The notes below the pieces were generated by a model, which had not been told where the DNA came from, ran no database searches, and was given only the letters and a program-made list of their open reading frames with translations. Positions 8,246-16,561 of a stretch of 53,299 bases of DNA are shown piece after piece. The position numbers and the translations under genes were made by a program. How positions within the stretch are numbered: position 1 is the stretch's first letter; the number at the start of each line of letters is the position of its first letter. Where the stretch lies: positions 1 to 53,299 of the IMG/VR virus record IMGVR_UViG_3300033145_000217; one strand, given 5' to 3'. The DNA comes from a virus.

Positions 8246-10509
8246 ATATACACAATGGATTTCCAAGCGCTCTTGCTTCTGAAGTAGAAAAGGAAACAAA
8301 AGAATACGGATTACAGTTTATAAGGTCTATGTATAACAAATGGGCTGGAGCAGATGGATCGCTTTTAGATAATAGGATATTAAGGTTTGATACTTTAAGG
8401 AGTTATGCTGGCGGATATCAAGACACAGATCAATACCGAGATTTGCTCAATGTAAAAGGGGATTTATCCTTTGTAAATCTTGATTGGAGTGTTGTTCCTA
8501 TTATTCCTAAATTCGTTGACTTGATTGTAAATAGTATCACAAATTACGAATATTCCATTAAAGCTAATGCCATTGACCCTCTTTCTGTTTCAAAGAGAAA
8601 GAAAAAGGAAATGGAGATGAAAACAAAGATGCTTTCAAAGAATTTCCTTATGGGTCTTCAGGCTGAATCAGGTATCCCAATGCTTGACGATAATGAAGAG
8701 ATTGCAGAAACGGAGGATGAAATTGAATTGTTCATGCAGCTTGGATATAAACAGGCCGCAGAGATTGCTATAGAGCAGGGGCTTACGTTGGCTATGGATA
8801 TAAACGATTGGAAAGAACTTGCTAAAAGAATAGTAAGAGACCTTGTCGTTGTGGGCACTGCCTGCGTTAAGACAGAACTTGACCATCGCGGTGTTATTAT
8901 AAGATATGTAGACCCTTTATATTTCGTTAGTTCAACTCCTTTATCTCCAGATCATAAAGAAATTACTTGGGGCGGGGAACTTAGAAGAGTCACCATCAGC
9001 GCCCTGAAGGATGAGACTGGCAATCAAATTGATGACGTAGAGTGGCGTACTATAGCCGAAAGATTTAAAGGAATGCATGACAATCCAACGTCATTTAATT
9101 CGAGTCCAATAACCACATCATCAGGAACATATTTTGAATACGATAAATTTCTTATTGATGTATTTGATGGCCAATTCAAGGTTCCAAATTCCTTAAAAAC
9201 GGAAAAGAAATATAATAAATACGGTAATTATACTGTATATAAGAAAGAAGATACATATCAAGCTCCAAAGAAAAGTAAATACAAAAGAGATGTTAAGCAA
9301 ACCGATTACGAATGTAAATACTCAGGTAAATGGATTGTTGGCACTGACGTTTTATTTGACTATGGGAAAGCGAAGAATCAAATCAGAGCTAAATCAAGCC
9401 TAAGTAAAACTTACCTTGATTATATAGTATATACCCCCAATTTAAACAGGAAGATTAATCAGTCTTTTTGTGAGCGAATGATACCATTCGGTAATCAAAT
9501 CCAACTTGTCCACTTAAAGCTACAGCAAACAATCGCTAAAGCAAGACCAAAAGGCGTAGCTATTGAGGTCGGTTCAATCGAGAACATACAGAATGGTAAG
9601 GGCGGAACGTTCTCTTCTCTTGAAGTTATTGATATATATGATCAAACTGGTAATTATTTCTTTAGGTATATTGATGATGATGGGCTTCCGAATCAAGCAA
9701 AGCCAATAGCGGAACTTGAAGGTGGGGTAGGGGGAGCTATCAATGAGTTACTTGTAGAATATGATCATAATTTACGCATGTTACGTGATGTATCCGGCAT
9801 CAATGAGGCCAGAGAAGGCAGTATGCCCGATAAGGATTCGGTAGTTGGCGTTGCTAAAATGAACCTTATTGCATCTAATACCGCAACCAAGGGTATTCAT
9901 GATGCATATCTTAATCTATATAAAAGAACTGCTGAGGCGGCAGTGTTAATGATACAAGACCTCGTTTATTATGGTAAACCATATAAGGGATATGTTGGAG
10001 CTATAGGGCAGCATGCTATGGATGTACTCGAAGTATCTAAGGATGTTTCTTTATATGAATTTGGCATAAGTATTGAAGCTGCCCCAGATGAGCGAGAAAG
10101 ACAACAATTAGAGTTCGATATGCGTTCAGCGATAGATCAAAAAGAACTTAGACCTGAGGATGCGTCTATGATTCGTTCTATTAAGAATACTAAGCTTGCA
10201 AATCAGTATATGTTACAAAGGAGAAAGAAATATATGCAAGAGCAAGCCGAAGCTGCTCATAATCAAGCTGTAGATAATGCAGAACAACAAGCTAAAGGCG
10301 CTCAGGCAGCAGCGCAAGCCAAAATACAGGAAGCTCAAGCGTTAAGCGAATTTAAGATGAAAGAGAAAGAACACGAAACACGATTGACTTCTGAAATAAA
10401 TAGACAACTACATGAACAAAAAATGGAACAAATAGCTTTATTAAATGAAGGTAAAGTAGATGTGGTTGAAGCTCAACCAGAAGGTGAAAATAATTCATTT
10501 GAAAAATAA
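8242..10509 (+). CDS. Portal protein
   Basis: The 755-residue protein directly follows and overlaps TerL, the standard place for the portal. Early residues read like a portal clip/wing (VNLDWSVVPIIPKFVDLIVNSITNYEYSI) with long helices, then beta-rich segments such as RRVTISALKDETGNQIDD. From about residue 655 to 745 it becomes a long Gln/Ala/Glu-rich coiled coil, as expected for the portal barrel and C-terminal helices. The large size resembles portals of crAss-like and other Bacteroidetes podoviruses. The expected product is a dodecameric ring at one capsid vertex through which DNA enters. Assignment rests on context and general architecture. Confidence 0.8.
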   Translation: MNIHNGFPSALASEVEKETKEYGLQFIRSMYNKWAGADGSLLDNRILRFDTLRSYAGGYQDTDQYRDLLNVKGDLSFVNLDWSVVPIIPKFVDLIVNSITNYEYSIKANAIDPLSVSKRKKKEMEMKTKMLSKNFLMGLQAESGIPMLDDNEEIAETEDEIELFMQLGYKQAAEIAIEQGLTLAMDINDWKELAKRIVRDLVVVGTACVKTELDHRGVIIRYVDPLYFVSSTPLSPDHKEITWGGELRRVTISALKDETGNQIDDVEWRTIAERFKGMHDNPTSFNSSPITTSSGTYFEYDKFLIDVFDGQFKVPNSLKTEKKYNKYGNYTVYKKEDTYQAPKKSKYKRDVKQTDYECKYSGKWIVGTDVLFDYGKAKNQIRAKSSLSKTYLDYIVYTPNLNRKINQSFCERMIPFGNQIQLVHLKLQQTIAKARPKGVAIEVGSIENIQNGKGGTFSSLEVIDIYDQTGNYFFRYIDDDGLPNQAKPIAELEGGVGGAINELLVEYDHNLRMLRDVSGINEAREGSMPDKDSVVGVAKMNLIASNTATKGIHDAYLNLYKRTAEAAVLMIQDLVYYGKPYKGYVGAIGQHAMDVLEVSKDVSLYEFGISIEAAPDERERQQLEFDMRSAIDQKELRPEDASMIRSIKNTKLANQYMLQRRKKYMQEQAEAAHNQAVDNAEQQAKGAQAAAQAKIQEAQALSEFKMKEKEHETRLTSEINRQLHEQKMEQIALLNEGKVDVVEAQPEGENNSFEK

Positions 10510-10520
10510 TTATCGAAAAG

Positions 10521-10552
10521 TTTGGTAAATCGAAAAATTATTTGTATCTTTG
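10521..10552 (+). promoter_or_regulatory. Bacteroidetes-type promoter for scaffold-like protein and capsid
   Basis: TTTG (10521-10524, followed by GTAAAT) and a perfect TATCTTTG (10545-10552) are separated by exactly 20 nt. A TTAAATTAAATTAA leader follows to the start at 10579. It would give separate, probably high-level expression of the capsid genes. Confidence 0.85.
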
Positions 10553-10578
10553 TATTACTTAAATTAAATTAACAAATT

Positions 10579-11637
10579 ATGATCGTTGAGAACGAAATGA
10601 CTAAACTGCTTGGTTTTACACCAGCAGAGGAAGAAGTACCGGAAGTACCGGAAGTACCGGAAGTACCGGAAGTACCGGAAGTACCGGAAACACCGGAAAC
10701 ACCGGAAGTGCCAGAAGTACCAGAAACACCGGAAGTACCGGAAGTACCGGAAGTACCGGAAGTACCGGAAAAGGTTCTCTTGGCAGAAAACAAAGATATT
10801 AAACCTTTAGACTTCGATCAAAGTTTATCGGAAAAGAGTGGCGGAAGATTTAAAACTTACGCCGATATAGAGGCCGCAATTACAGACGCAGGAGAAAACG
10901 CTTTCGCAACCGATATGGTAAAAAAGCTAAATGAATATGTTAAAAGCGGTGGAAGAACAGATGACTTCCTAAAGACTCAGACTACTAATTTCAAAGAAAT
11001 GAGTGATCTTGAGGCAATTCGGGAACAGTCTATTTTAGAGAATGACGGATTAACCGTCGAAGAAATCAATCTGTTGATTGAAGATGATTATGGGGTAAGT
11101 AAGGATGCAACCGATAAGGTAAAAGCTCTTGCTAGTATCAAAATCAAAAGAGCTGGCGAAGCAGCCAGAAAAGAGTTAGTAAAATATCAAGACAAGTGGG
11201 CTGTTGCTCCTGAACAAACTAGAGAGGATCGTAACGCAGCTTCGCAAAAAGATGTTGAATTATGGAAAAATGAATTATCTGATGCTGTTGATGCAAATGA
11301 AGACATTTCATTTAAGATAGGAGAGGATGATTTTAAATTTGTACCTTCAACTGAAGCGAAGAATATAGTTAAGGAAGGTCATGATCTCAATAAATTTTGG
11401 GATAGGTACAAAGGAGAAGATGGAAAATATGATGTAAATAAATTTGTAAAGGAACGATATATTCTGAACAATTTTGAAGAAATCAAATCAGCCATTGTAA
11501 CTTTTGCCAAAGGACAAGGTACTCAAGATGTAGTTAACGACCTTAAGAACGTTGACCTTATCGGAAAAGACGATAAAAGTGGAGGCGAAACAGGAATTTC
11601 AGTCTTAGACCAAATTGGGAATGCATTATTCTCATAA
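10579..11637 (+). CDS. Putative scaffolding protein with N-terminal (V/T)PE repeat
   Basis: The 352-residue, highly acidic protein sits immediately before the major capsid gene, the usual place for a scaffold. Residues 20-64 are fifteen tripeptides of (V/T)PE, a stiff proline-rich acidic arm. The rest is helical and charged ([43 protein letters not shown]), without enzymatic motifs. Scaffolds are typically acidic, helical and variable, so the match is by type and position. A virion-incorporated head protein is the main alternative. It is 24 nt upstream of the capsid gene and shares its promoter. Confidence 0.65.
   Translation: MIVENEMTKLLGFTPAEEEVPEVPEVPEVPEVPEVPETPETPEVPEVPETPEVPEVPEVPEVPEKVLLAENKDIKPLDFDQSLSEKSGGRFKTYADIEAAITDAGENAFATDMVKKLNEYVKSGGRTDDFLKTQTTNFKEMSDLEAIREQSILENDGLTVEEINLLIEDDYGVSKDATDKVKALASIKIKRAGEAARKELVKYQDKWAVAPEQTREDRNAASQKDVELWKNELSDAVDANEDISFKIGEDDFKFVPSTEAKNIVKEGHDLNKFWDRYKGEDGKYDVNKFVKERYILNNFEEIKSAIVTFAKGQGTQDVVNDLKNVDLIGKDDKSGGETGISVLDQIGNALFS
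10636..10770 (+). repeat. 15 x 9-bp tandem repeat encoding (V/T)PE
   Basis: Nine-base units, mostly GTACCGGAA with ACACCGGAA and GTGCCAGAA variants, are repeated 15 times without interruption: six Val units, two Thr, two Val, one Thr, four Val. All are in frame. Unit number can change by slippage without breaking the gene. Confidence 0.97.
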
Positions 11638-11661
11638 TAAACTTTAAAAAAACAGAACAAA

Positions 11662-13116
11662 ATGGCATATTATAGCGCAACTCCGAGTTCAGCTCAGGTT
11701 GTAACAAACGAAAACTATGTCTCTACGGTTAATTACCTTAAAGACATTCACAAGCCAGAAGTAGACCCTACTTTCGTGGCACGCTTTGGCGATCAAGGCA
11801 TCTCAGGACTCATGGACATGATGGGTAACAAGAGAGCTGTATCTCAAAGCAGCTTTACTCACTTCGAGGAAGATAGGGTTCATCAAACAATCACTATTGA
11901 TACCGACGCTGATACTAAAGCAATTACAGGTGGTTATCAAATTCAAATTGATGCATCTGCATATACCGCAAGTGCGTCCTATTCCCCAATCAGACTTAAT
12001 AACATTATTGAGTTTGAAAACGGAGAAGTAGGACTTGTAGCGGCACTCTCTGTTAATGGGGCAGCATTTACTAATGTGCCCGGTTATACAGCTGGCTCAA
12101 CTCCTGCAACCCCAGCCACTGGGCTTATTTTTGCACAAGTATTGACCTATTCTGGTACTGCAACTGATGTTGCTAATATTCCCGGTGTAGCTATCATTAC
12201 TGGTACAGAATTTGCTGAAGGAACAGACCAACCTAAAGGTATGACTCCAAACATAATCAAGTACGATAACAGCGTAATGATTATCAAAGAATCTTACGAA
12301 GTTACTGGTTCTGAAGCAACCAACATGACTTGGATGAAGATTATTGATCCTAAATCTGGAGAATCTGGATACCTTTGGTATATGAAAGGTGAAACAGATA
12401 CCTACCAAAAATTCAATGACTATATGGAACTTCAAATGCTTAACGGTGAAAAAGTAGCCGCAGCAGCAACAGTTCTATCGGGAATTGGAATGAGGGGTAC
12501 TGAAGGTCTTATTGACTTTGCAAAAAGTGGTAACGCGATTCCTTACACAACTTCTTTTGGTGTAGCGGACTTCCGTACAACTACTATTGCCCTTGATAAG
12601 AACAAAGGAGCGATGGAGAACACTTGCTGGTCAGGTTTATCAGTTAGTTTAGACATTGACGATAACTTCCGTGATTATTTCGGTGGTTCTACTAATAACG
12701 GTGGAGCTTCTTTCGGAATTTTCGAAGGTGGAGCTGAAAAGGCTGTTCAAATGGGATTCAAATCTTTCCAATACGGGGGATACACTTTCCACAAGAAGTC
12801 TTACAAGGCGTTCAATGATACTACACTCTTAGGTTTCGAAGACTCTGCAAGCGCAGACTCTAAGTATCGTACCGCGATGCTAGTCGTACCGGGAGATAGT
12901 CAAACAGATGCTAAATCTCGTGAAAGTATTCCTTCTCTGAGTATTCGTTACAAAGAAGCAGGAGACTATTCAAGGGAAATGGAACACTGGTTAACAGGTA
13001 GTGCAGTTCTACAGAACAAAACAAGTGGAGAAGACGTTCTGAAGTCCAACTATCGTACAGAACGCGGTTTCGAGGGATTTGCAAATAACCGTTATGCTTG
13101 GATTACTAAAGCGTAA
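11662..13116 (+). CDS. Major capsid protein
   Basis: The 484-residue protein lies in the classic place after the scaffold-like gene and before a strong terminator. The N-terminal arm (SSAQVVTNENYVSTVNYLKD), an E-loop-like segment, the alternating alpha/beta pattern and the C-terminal GFANNRYAWITKA resemble HK97-fold capsid proteins of Bacteroidetes podoviruses. Codon use in this gene is the least AT-biased around, with more C-ending codons than its neighbours, as expected for the most highly translated virion gene. No protease gene or obvious cleavage site is visible nearby. Identity rests on context, size and overall pattern. Confidence 0.83.
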   Translation: MAYYSATPSSAQVVTNENYVSTVNYLKDIHKPEVDPTFVARFGDQGISGLMDMMGNKRAVSQSSFTHFEEDRVHQTITIDTDADTKAITGGYQIQIDASAYTASASYSPIRLNNIIEFENGEVGLVAALSVNGAAFTNVPGYTAGSTPATPATGLIFAQVLTYSGTATDVANIPGVAIITGTEFAEGTDQPKGMTPNIIKYDNSVMIIKESYEVTGSEATNMTWMKIIDPKSGESGYLWYMKGETDTYQKFNDYMELQMLNGEKVAAAATVLSGIGMRGTEGLIDFAKSGNAIPYTTSFGVADFRTTTIALDKNKGAMENTCWSGLSVSLDIDDNFRDYFGGSTNNGGASFGIFEGGAEKAVQMGFKSFQYGGYTFHKKSYKAFNDTTLLGFEDSASADSKYRTAMLVVPGDSQTDAKSRESIPSLSIRYKEAGDYSREMEHWLTGSAVLQNKTSGEDVLKSNYRTERGFEGFANNRYAWITKA

Positions 13117-13128
13117 TTATTCTATACA

Positions 13129-13163
13129 GCAGGAGGGCTTCGGCCTTCTTGCTTTTTCTTTTT
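13129..13163 (+). terminator. Rho-independent terminator after the capsid gene
   Basis: GCAGGAGGGC and GCCTTCTTGC pair through a stable TTCG tetraloop, with wobble pairs in the stem, followed by TTTTTCTTTTT. It lies 13 nt after the capsid stop and ends the scaffold-capsid transcript. Confidence 0.93.
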
Positions 13164-13191
13164 AAGTAAACTCAATTTAATTATATATAAT

Positions 13192-14001
13192 ATGAATAAA
13201 TCAATTAACATTGGTTCCAACGCAGGCGTTGTGAAGCCAATAATTTTCAAACTTACACACAAAAATAACAGTCCAGCAACAGAGGGAAGGTTTTATCCCG
13301 GAATACAAGGAGTACCATCGGAAGATGTAATTTTTGATTCAGTTAGTAAAAAAACAATTCCAATTCGATTCTCTGCTAATGAGGAATCAATCGTGAAGAA
13401 AGAGCAGCCCACATATGTGGAGTTAACTAATATTATGTTCACAAATGGTTCGCTTCGGGTATATGAAGATCAGCCTAATCTACTTAAGTATTTAAGGTCT
13501 TGTAATTGGAATAAAAGTAATAAGAACAGGGTTAAAGGTAAAGCCCATATCTTTTACGAGTATAACCCAGAAGCAGTAGCGGCGCAAGCAATCGAAGACG
13601 AGGAACTTGAAATTGATGCACGACACGCAGCTAAAACTATGGACTTTGACGATCTTCTGTCATTGGCTATTGGAGTTGGAATGAACACAGATAGATCGGC
13701 TAAAGAGGTAAGGCATGATATGATGCAGTTTGCTAAAGCCAAACCAAGAGAATTTCTCGAAGCGATGGATGATCCTAAAGTCAAAAGACGAGTAGAAATA
13801 CTTGAAGCTATTGAACTTGGTATTCTAAGAAAAGAACAGAGGGCTATTTATATAAAGGAAACTCTGGGGGACGTGTCAATTCACGTTGTTCCGGTAGGGC
13901 AAGATCCACTTCTGAGTTTTGTAGAAGCTACACTATCAACTAAAGAGGGAGAAGACGCTTGGAAAAAAGTAGAAAAAAAGCGCAAGAAACTTCTAGGGTA
14001 A
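13192..14001 (+). CDS. Capsid-adjacent unknown protein
   Basis: The 269-residue protein appears to have two parts. The first ~115 residues are beta-rich (SINIGSNAGVVKPIIFKLTH, VELTNIMFTNGSLRVYED). They are followed by an Ala/Glu-rich helix (AVAAQAIEDEELEIDARHAA) and a basic helical C-terminus (EDAWKKVEKKRKKLLG). I do not recognise a family. The position between capsid and neck genes, flanked by two terminators, suggests a head decoration or completion protein or an assembly factor. No promoter is obvious within the short upstream gap, so it may depend on read-through past the capsid terminator. Confidence 0.6.
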   Translation: MNKSINIGSNAGVVKPIIFKLTHKNNSPATEGRFYPGIQGVPSEDVIFDSVSKKTIPIRFSANEESIVKKEQPTYVELTNIMFTNGSLRVYEDQPNLLKYLRSCNWNKSNKNRVKGKAHIFYEYNPEAVAAQAIEDEELEIDARHAAKTMDFDDLLSLAIGVGMNTDRSAKEVRHDMMQFAKAKPREFLEAMDDPKVKRRVEILEAIELGILRKEQRAIYIKETLGDVSIHVVPVGQDPLLSFVEATLSTKEGEDAWKKVEKKRKKLLG

Positions 14002-14026
14002 TCGTTTGATAAACTTATATACAGAA

Positions 14027-14054
14027 GGGGTGTAAAATTACATCCCTTTTTTTT
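14027..14054 (+). terminator. Rho-independent terminator
   Basis: GGGGTGTAA pairs with TTACATCCC (one G-T wobble) around a very small A-rich loop, followed by eight T residues. It ends transcription of the capsid-adjacent gene directly before a new promoter. Confidence 0.88.
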
Positions 14055-14061
14055 GTTTTAA

Positions 14062-14093
14062 TTTGGTATTGTGAATTATTTTTAGTATATTTG
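14062..14093 (+). promoter_or_regulatory. Bacteroidetes-type promoter for membrane and neck genes
   Basis: TTTG (14062-14065, followed by GTATTGT) and a consensus-fitting -7 TATATTTG (14086-14093) are separated by 20 nt. It directly follows a terminator, so it defines a new transcription unit running from the two membrane genes into the neck and tail genes. Confidence 0.85.
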
Positions 14094-14130
14094 CAAATAA
14101 GCTGTGGAAATGATTTTATAACAAAATATT

Positions 14131-14388
14131 ATGGGAGAAATAATGAAGAGTGAGATGAGATTACCGTCATGGGCAGTGACAGTATTGGTGACAATAATAA
14201 TGACAATGATGGGCCTCTTACTTAACGCCAGCACTAGAGTTGCTAAAGTGGAATCATGTTCAGAAACTAATAAGGCAAATATAGATTATCTCAATGAACA
14301 TAAAGCTAATCAAGAAAAAATGGAAGACACTTATAATGCTGTATTAAGGTTGGAAAAGAAATTCGATAATTATGCCAAAGAAAATTAG
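14131..14388 (+). CDS. Small single-pass membrane protein, holin/spanin candidate
   Basis: The 85-residue protein has one strongly hydrophobic segment near residues 13-31 (WAVTVLVTIIMTMMGLLLN), then a charged region with heptad character to the C-terminus (NIDYLNEHKANQEKMEDTYNAVLRLEKKF). This N-in, C-out single-span layout fits small phage holins or inner-membrane spanin subunits. It overlaps the following membrane protein by 17 nt. The location between capsid and neck genes is unusual for lysis genes. The assignment is by topology only. Confidence 0.6.
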   Translation: MGEIMKSEMRLPSWAVTVLVTIIMTMMGLLLNASTRVAKVESCSETNKANIDYLNEHKANQEKMEDTYNAVLRLEKKFDNYAKEN

Positions 14389-14602
14389 AAAAATAGGCTT
14401 TCTTGAAGAAGCGGAAGGCGTAGCGAGTTCGATAAGATTAATATTCACGATAGGATCATTTTGGAATATGGTAGTATGCACGTACCTAGTTCTTACGGGA
14501 GCTGGATATTTAGCTTTAATAGCTACATTCACGACAGTAGAAAGCGCTTTACTTGGTATGAAACTAGGCCAAAAGCATATGGAAACAACAAATTATAAAT
14601 AA
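14372..14602 (+). CDS. Small two-span membrane protein, holin candidate
   Basis: The 76-residue protein has a basic N-terminus (PKKIRKIGF) and two hydrophobic stretches, about residues 21-42 and 43-60 (MVVCTYLVLTGAGYLALIATF). It ends with a polar tail. It overlaps both neighbours: 17 nt with the preceding membrane gene, and a 1-nt TAATG junction with the next structural gene. Two small membrane proteins in tandem resemble a holin/antiholin pair, but they could instead be virion membrane components. Confidence 0.58.
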   Translation: MPKKIRKIGFLEEAEGVASSIRLIFTIGSFWNMVVCTYLVLTGAGYLALIATFTTVESALLGMKLGQKHMETTNYK

Positions 14603-15234
14603 TGGGAGCTTTAAGCGTAGATAAAGTATTCAGATTTGTACAATTCGTAGCAAATAAAGAGTCTCGCGGTTGGGTCTCTCCTGATGAATTTAACATTTCG
14701 GCAGAACTTGCTCAGATAGCAGTATATAGTAGGTTAGAGAATTATTTCCTTGTCAACAAGAAGGTACATAGCGACATGCGACCATTCTTATCATATGCTA
14801 CGATTGCAGATGCAACTCCAAGAGTTTTCCCCATTGATTTTAGACAATTGATTGGGGGTAGGGTTATAGGATCAAACATTGAGGTTCCTGAATTAACACA
14901 AGCTGAATTAAACCCACTTTTAAATAGTTCATTTTTAGCTCCTTCAGATGCACACCCGAAATGTGTAGTAAGGAATGATGGAATACAAATCTATCCAAGT
15001 ACAATGGTGACCGATATAAGTATCGAGTATGTTTCTAAATTATCAACAGCGCCACTTTGGAATTATACCACAGCAAGTAGTAGGCCAATATATGATGAGT
15101 CAGGATCAATTCAATTTGAGTTTGAGGATAATCTGTTTCAAGAGATAGCAATGTATATATTGGCTAATATAGGTATGAACTTAAAAGAAGAATCAGTTAC
15201 GCAATACGGAATGGCATTTAACGGACAAAAATAA
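14602..15234 (+). CDS. Neck/ring structural protein 1
   Basis: The 210-residue protein opens with a helical region (KVFRFVQFVANKESRGWVSP) that I associate with small structural proteins of Bacteroidetes podoviruses. It is followed by beta-rich segments, then a C-terminal helix after an acidic strand (QFEFEDNLFQEIAMYILANIGM). Three consecutive proteins of 200-230 residues lie between the head genes and the large tail hub. They match the set of neck 'ring' or head-to-tail adaptor proteins. It joins the next gene through a TAATG overlap. Function is inferred from size and order. Confidence 0.62.
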   Translation: MGALSVDKVFRFVQFVANKESRGWVSPDEFNISAELAQIAVYSRLENYFLVNKKVHSDMRPFLSYATIADATPRVFPIDFRQLIGGRVIGSNIEVPELTQAELNPLLNSSFLAPSDAHPKCVVRNDGIQIYPSTMVTDISIEYVSKLSTAPLWNYTTASSRPIYDESGSIQFEFEDNLFQEIAMYILANIGMNLKEESVTQYGMAFNGQK

Positions 15235-15854
15235 TGGCAACAAGCAAGAAACAAATAGCTGAGCAAGCAATGAGAATCCTCTCAGGAGGTCATCTAAAGC
15301 CCGACAGGACGATTGATATACGAGAGGTGATGCTGAACCTAGATCAGGTCAGAGATGAGCTTGTAAGGGAGTCTACAAAGAATAATATTAAATTGGGCGC
15401 ATATAAAGTAGATGATGATTACTTAACATTCACGGATGTATTAACAGTATCGGCTGCTGGAGTAAATGGATTAAAATTTATAACTATTACCACTGACATT
15501 ATATCTCTTCCTTTTGGATTAGGTTTGTATCAAGTGTCTCCAATTGATGATTTAGAAAATATTTTTCATATAACCGAACCGGGTGCCGTAGGGATGTATT
15601 CTGGAAGTCAGGCGTTAGAAAATAGCGGTATAGTTTACTGTTGGAAAATCGGTGATGTTGTATATTTTAAGAATCTTCCAGCAGCCATTACAGAAGTGGT
15701 CGCCATGATTGCTGCAAGTTCAAGGGAGATAGGTGAACTTGATTCTTTTCCAGTACCGCCAGATGTGGAAGATTTACTACTTAAGAGATTATTAGCTACA
15801 TTTGGAATCGAACAACAACAACCTCATGATGAAATCGAGGATGGTATAAAATAA
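15234..15854 (+). CDS. Neck/ring structural protein 2
   Basis: The product has 206 residues. The helical N-terminus (KKQIAEQAMRILSGGHLKP, then IREVMLNLDQVRDELVRE) resembles the opening of phage head-completion and adaptor proteins in which two helices pack against the portal. A beta-rich middle and a C-terminal helix (VEDLLLKRLLATFGI) follow. It starts in a TAATG overlap with the preceding ring-like gene, so their products are probably made in stoichiometric amounts. No enzyme motif is present. The family is not recognised with certainty. Confidence 0.62.
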   Translation: MATSKKQIAEQAMRILSGGHLKPDRTIDIREVMLNLDQVRDELVRESTKNNIKLGAYKVDDDYLTFTDVLTVSAAGVNGLKFITITTDIISLPFGLGLYQVSPIDDLENIFHITEPGAVGMYSGSQALENSGIVYCWKIGDVVYFKNLPAAITEVVAMIAASSREIGELDSFPVPPDVEDLLLKRLLATFGIEQQQPHDEIEDGIK

Positions 15855-15859
15855 TAAAT

Positions 15860-16558
15860 ATGTATATATCAGTAGACCAAATAGTTACAAACTTGATTGC
15901 AGAACAGGGTCACCTTACAACCCATGATCATTTAAGGCTATTACATATAGCCAATAGAGGTTTAAAGGAATTAACGTTCGATATATTAGGTTCTACTAAA
16001 GTAGTGAATCTAACTACGGATAGCTCTTTACGCGTAGACCTTCCTGATGACTTCTTAGATTATATATTCATAGGGATTATTAATAATGACTATATACTTG
16101 AGACATTGGGTGCAAGTGATGAAATTCCTTTAGTTGGAGATGTAAATGATTTAACTAATTTTGACGAAAAGTATTATTCCTTTAATGGAGGCTTATTCGG
16201 AGTTGGCGGAGGGCAAAATGATAATGGATATTATTCACCGAATATTGACATAGAAAATAATCAGCTTGTATTGTCATCCTTTGAAGTAGGATCAACTATA
16301 TATCTTAAATACATATCTGATGGTAGAGCTACAGATGGTTTAACCGTTATTCATCCATATGCTGAAGAAGCTTTAATGTCTTGGATTTACTGGAAATCTA
16401 TTCAAAGGAGTAGGCACTTCGCTCAAAGCGAAAAACAAGCCGCCAGAGCAGATTATTATAATGATAAAAGATTAGCAAAAGCAAGGTTGAAGTCTTTCAC
16501 AAAAGAAGAGGCTCTACAGCAGTTCAGAAAATCATTTAAGCAATCCCCTAAACTCTAA
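15860..16558 (+). CDS. Neck/tail tubular protein, ring protein 3
   Basis: The 232-residue protein starts with helical SVDQIVTNLIAEQG and a LLHIANRGLKELTFDILGST segment, as seen in T7 gp11-like and crAss-like ring proteins. A beta-rich core is followed by the characteristic VIHPYAEEALMSWIYWKSIQ and a long basic helix with repeated Ala/Arg. That C-terminal pattern is the best evidence for a tail tubular or adaptor protein. Expected role: part of the neck that seals the portal and connects it to the tail hub. It lies 3 nt before the large tail protein. Confidence 0.68.
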   Translation: MYISVDQIVTNLIAEQGHLTTHDHLRLLHIANRGLKELTFDILGSTKVVNLTTDSSLRVDLPDDFLDYIFIGIINNDYILETLGASDEIPLVGDVNDLTNFDEKYYSFNGGLFGVGGGQNDNGYYSPNIDIENNQLVLSSFEVGSTIYLKYISDGRATDGLTVIHPYAEEALMSWIYWKSIQRSRHFAQSEKQAARADYYNDKRLAKARLKSFTKEEALQQFRKSFKQSPKL

Positions 16559-16561
16559 AGA

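Noticed and set aside
10569-10793. Minus-strand frame with GTSGTSG repeats
   Set aside because: It is the reverse reading of the (V/T)PE repeat inside the scaffold-like gene; frame length arises from the repeat, and there is no start context or promoter.
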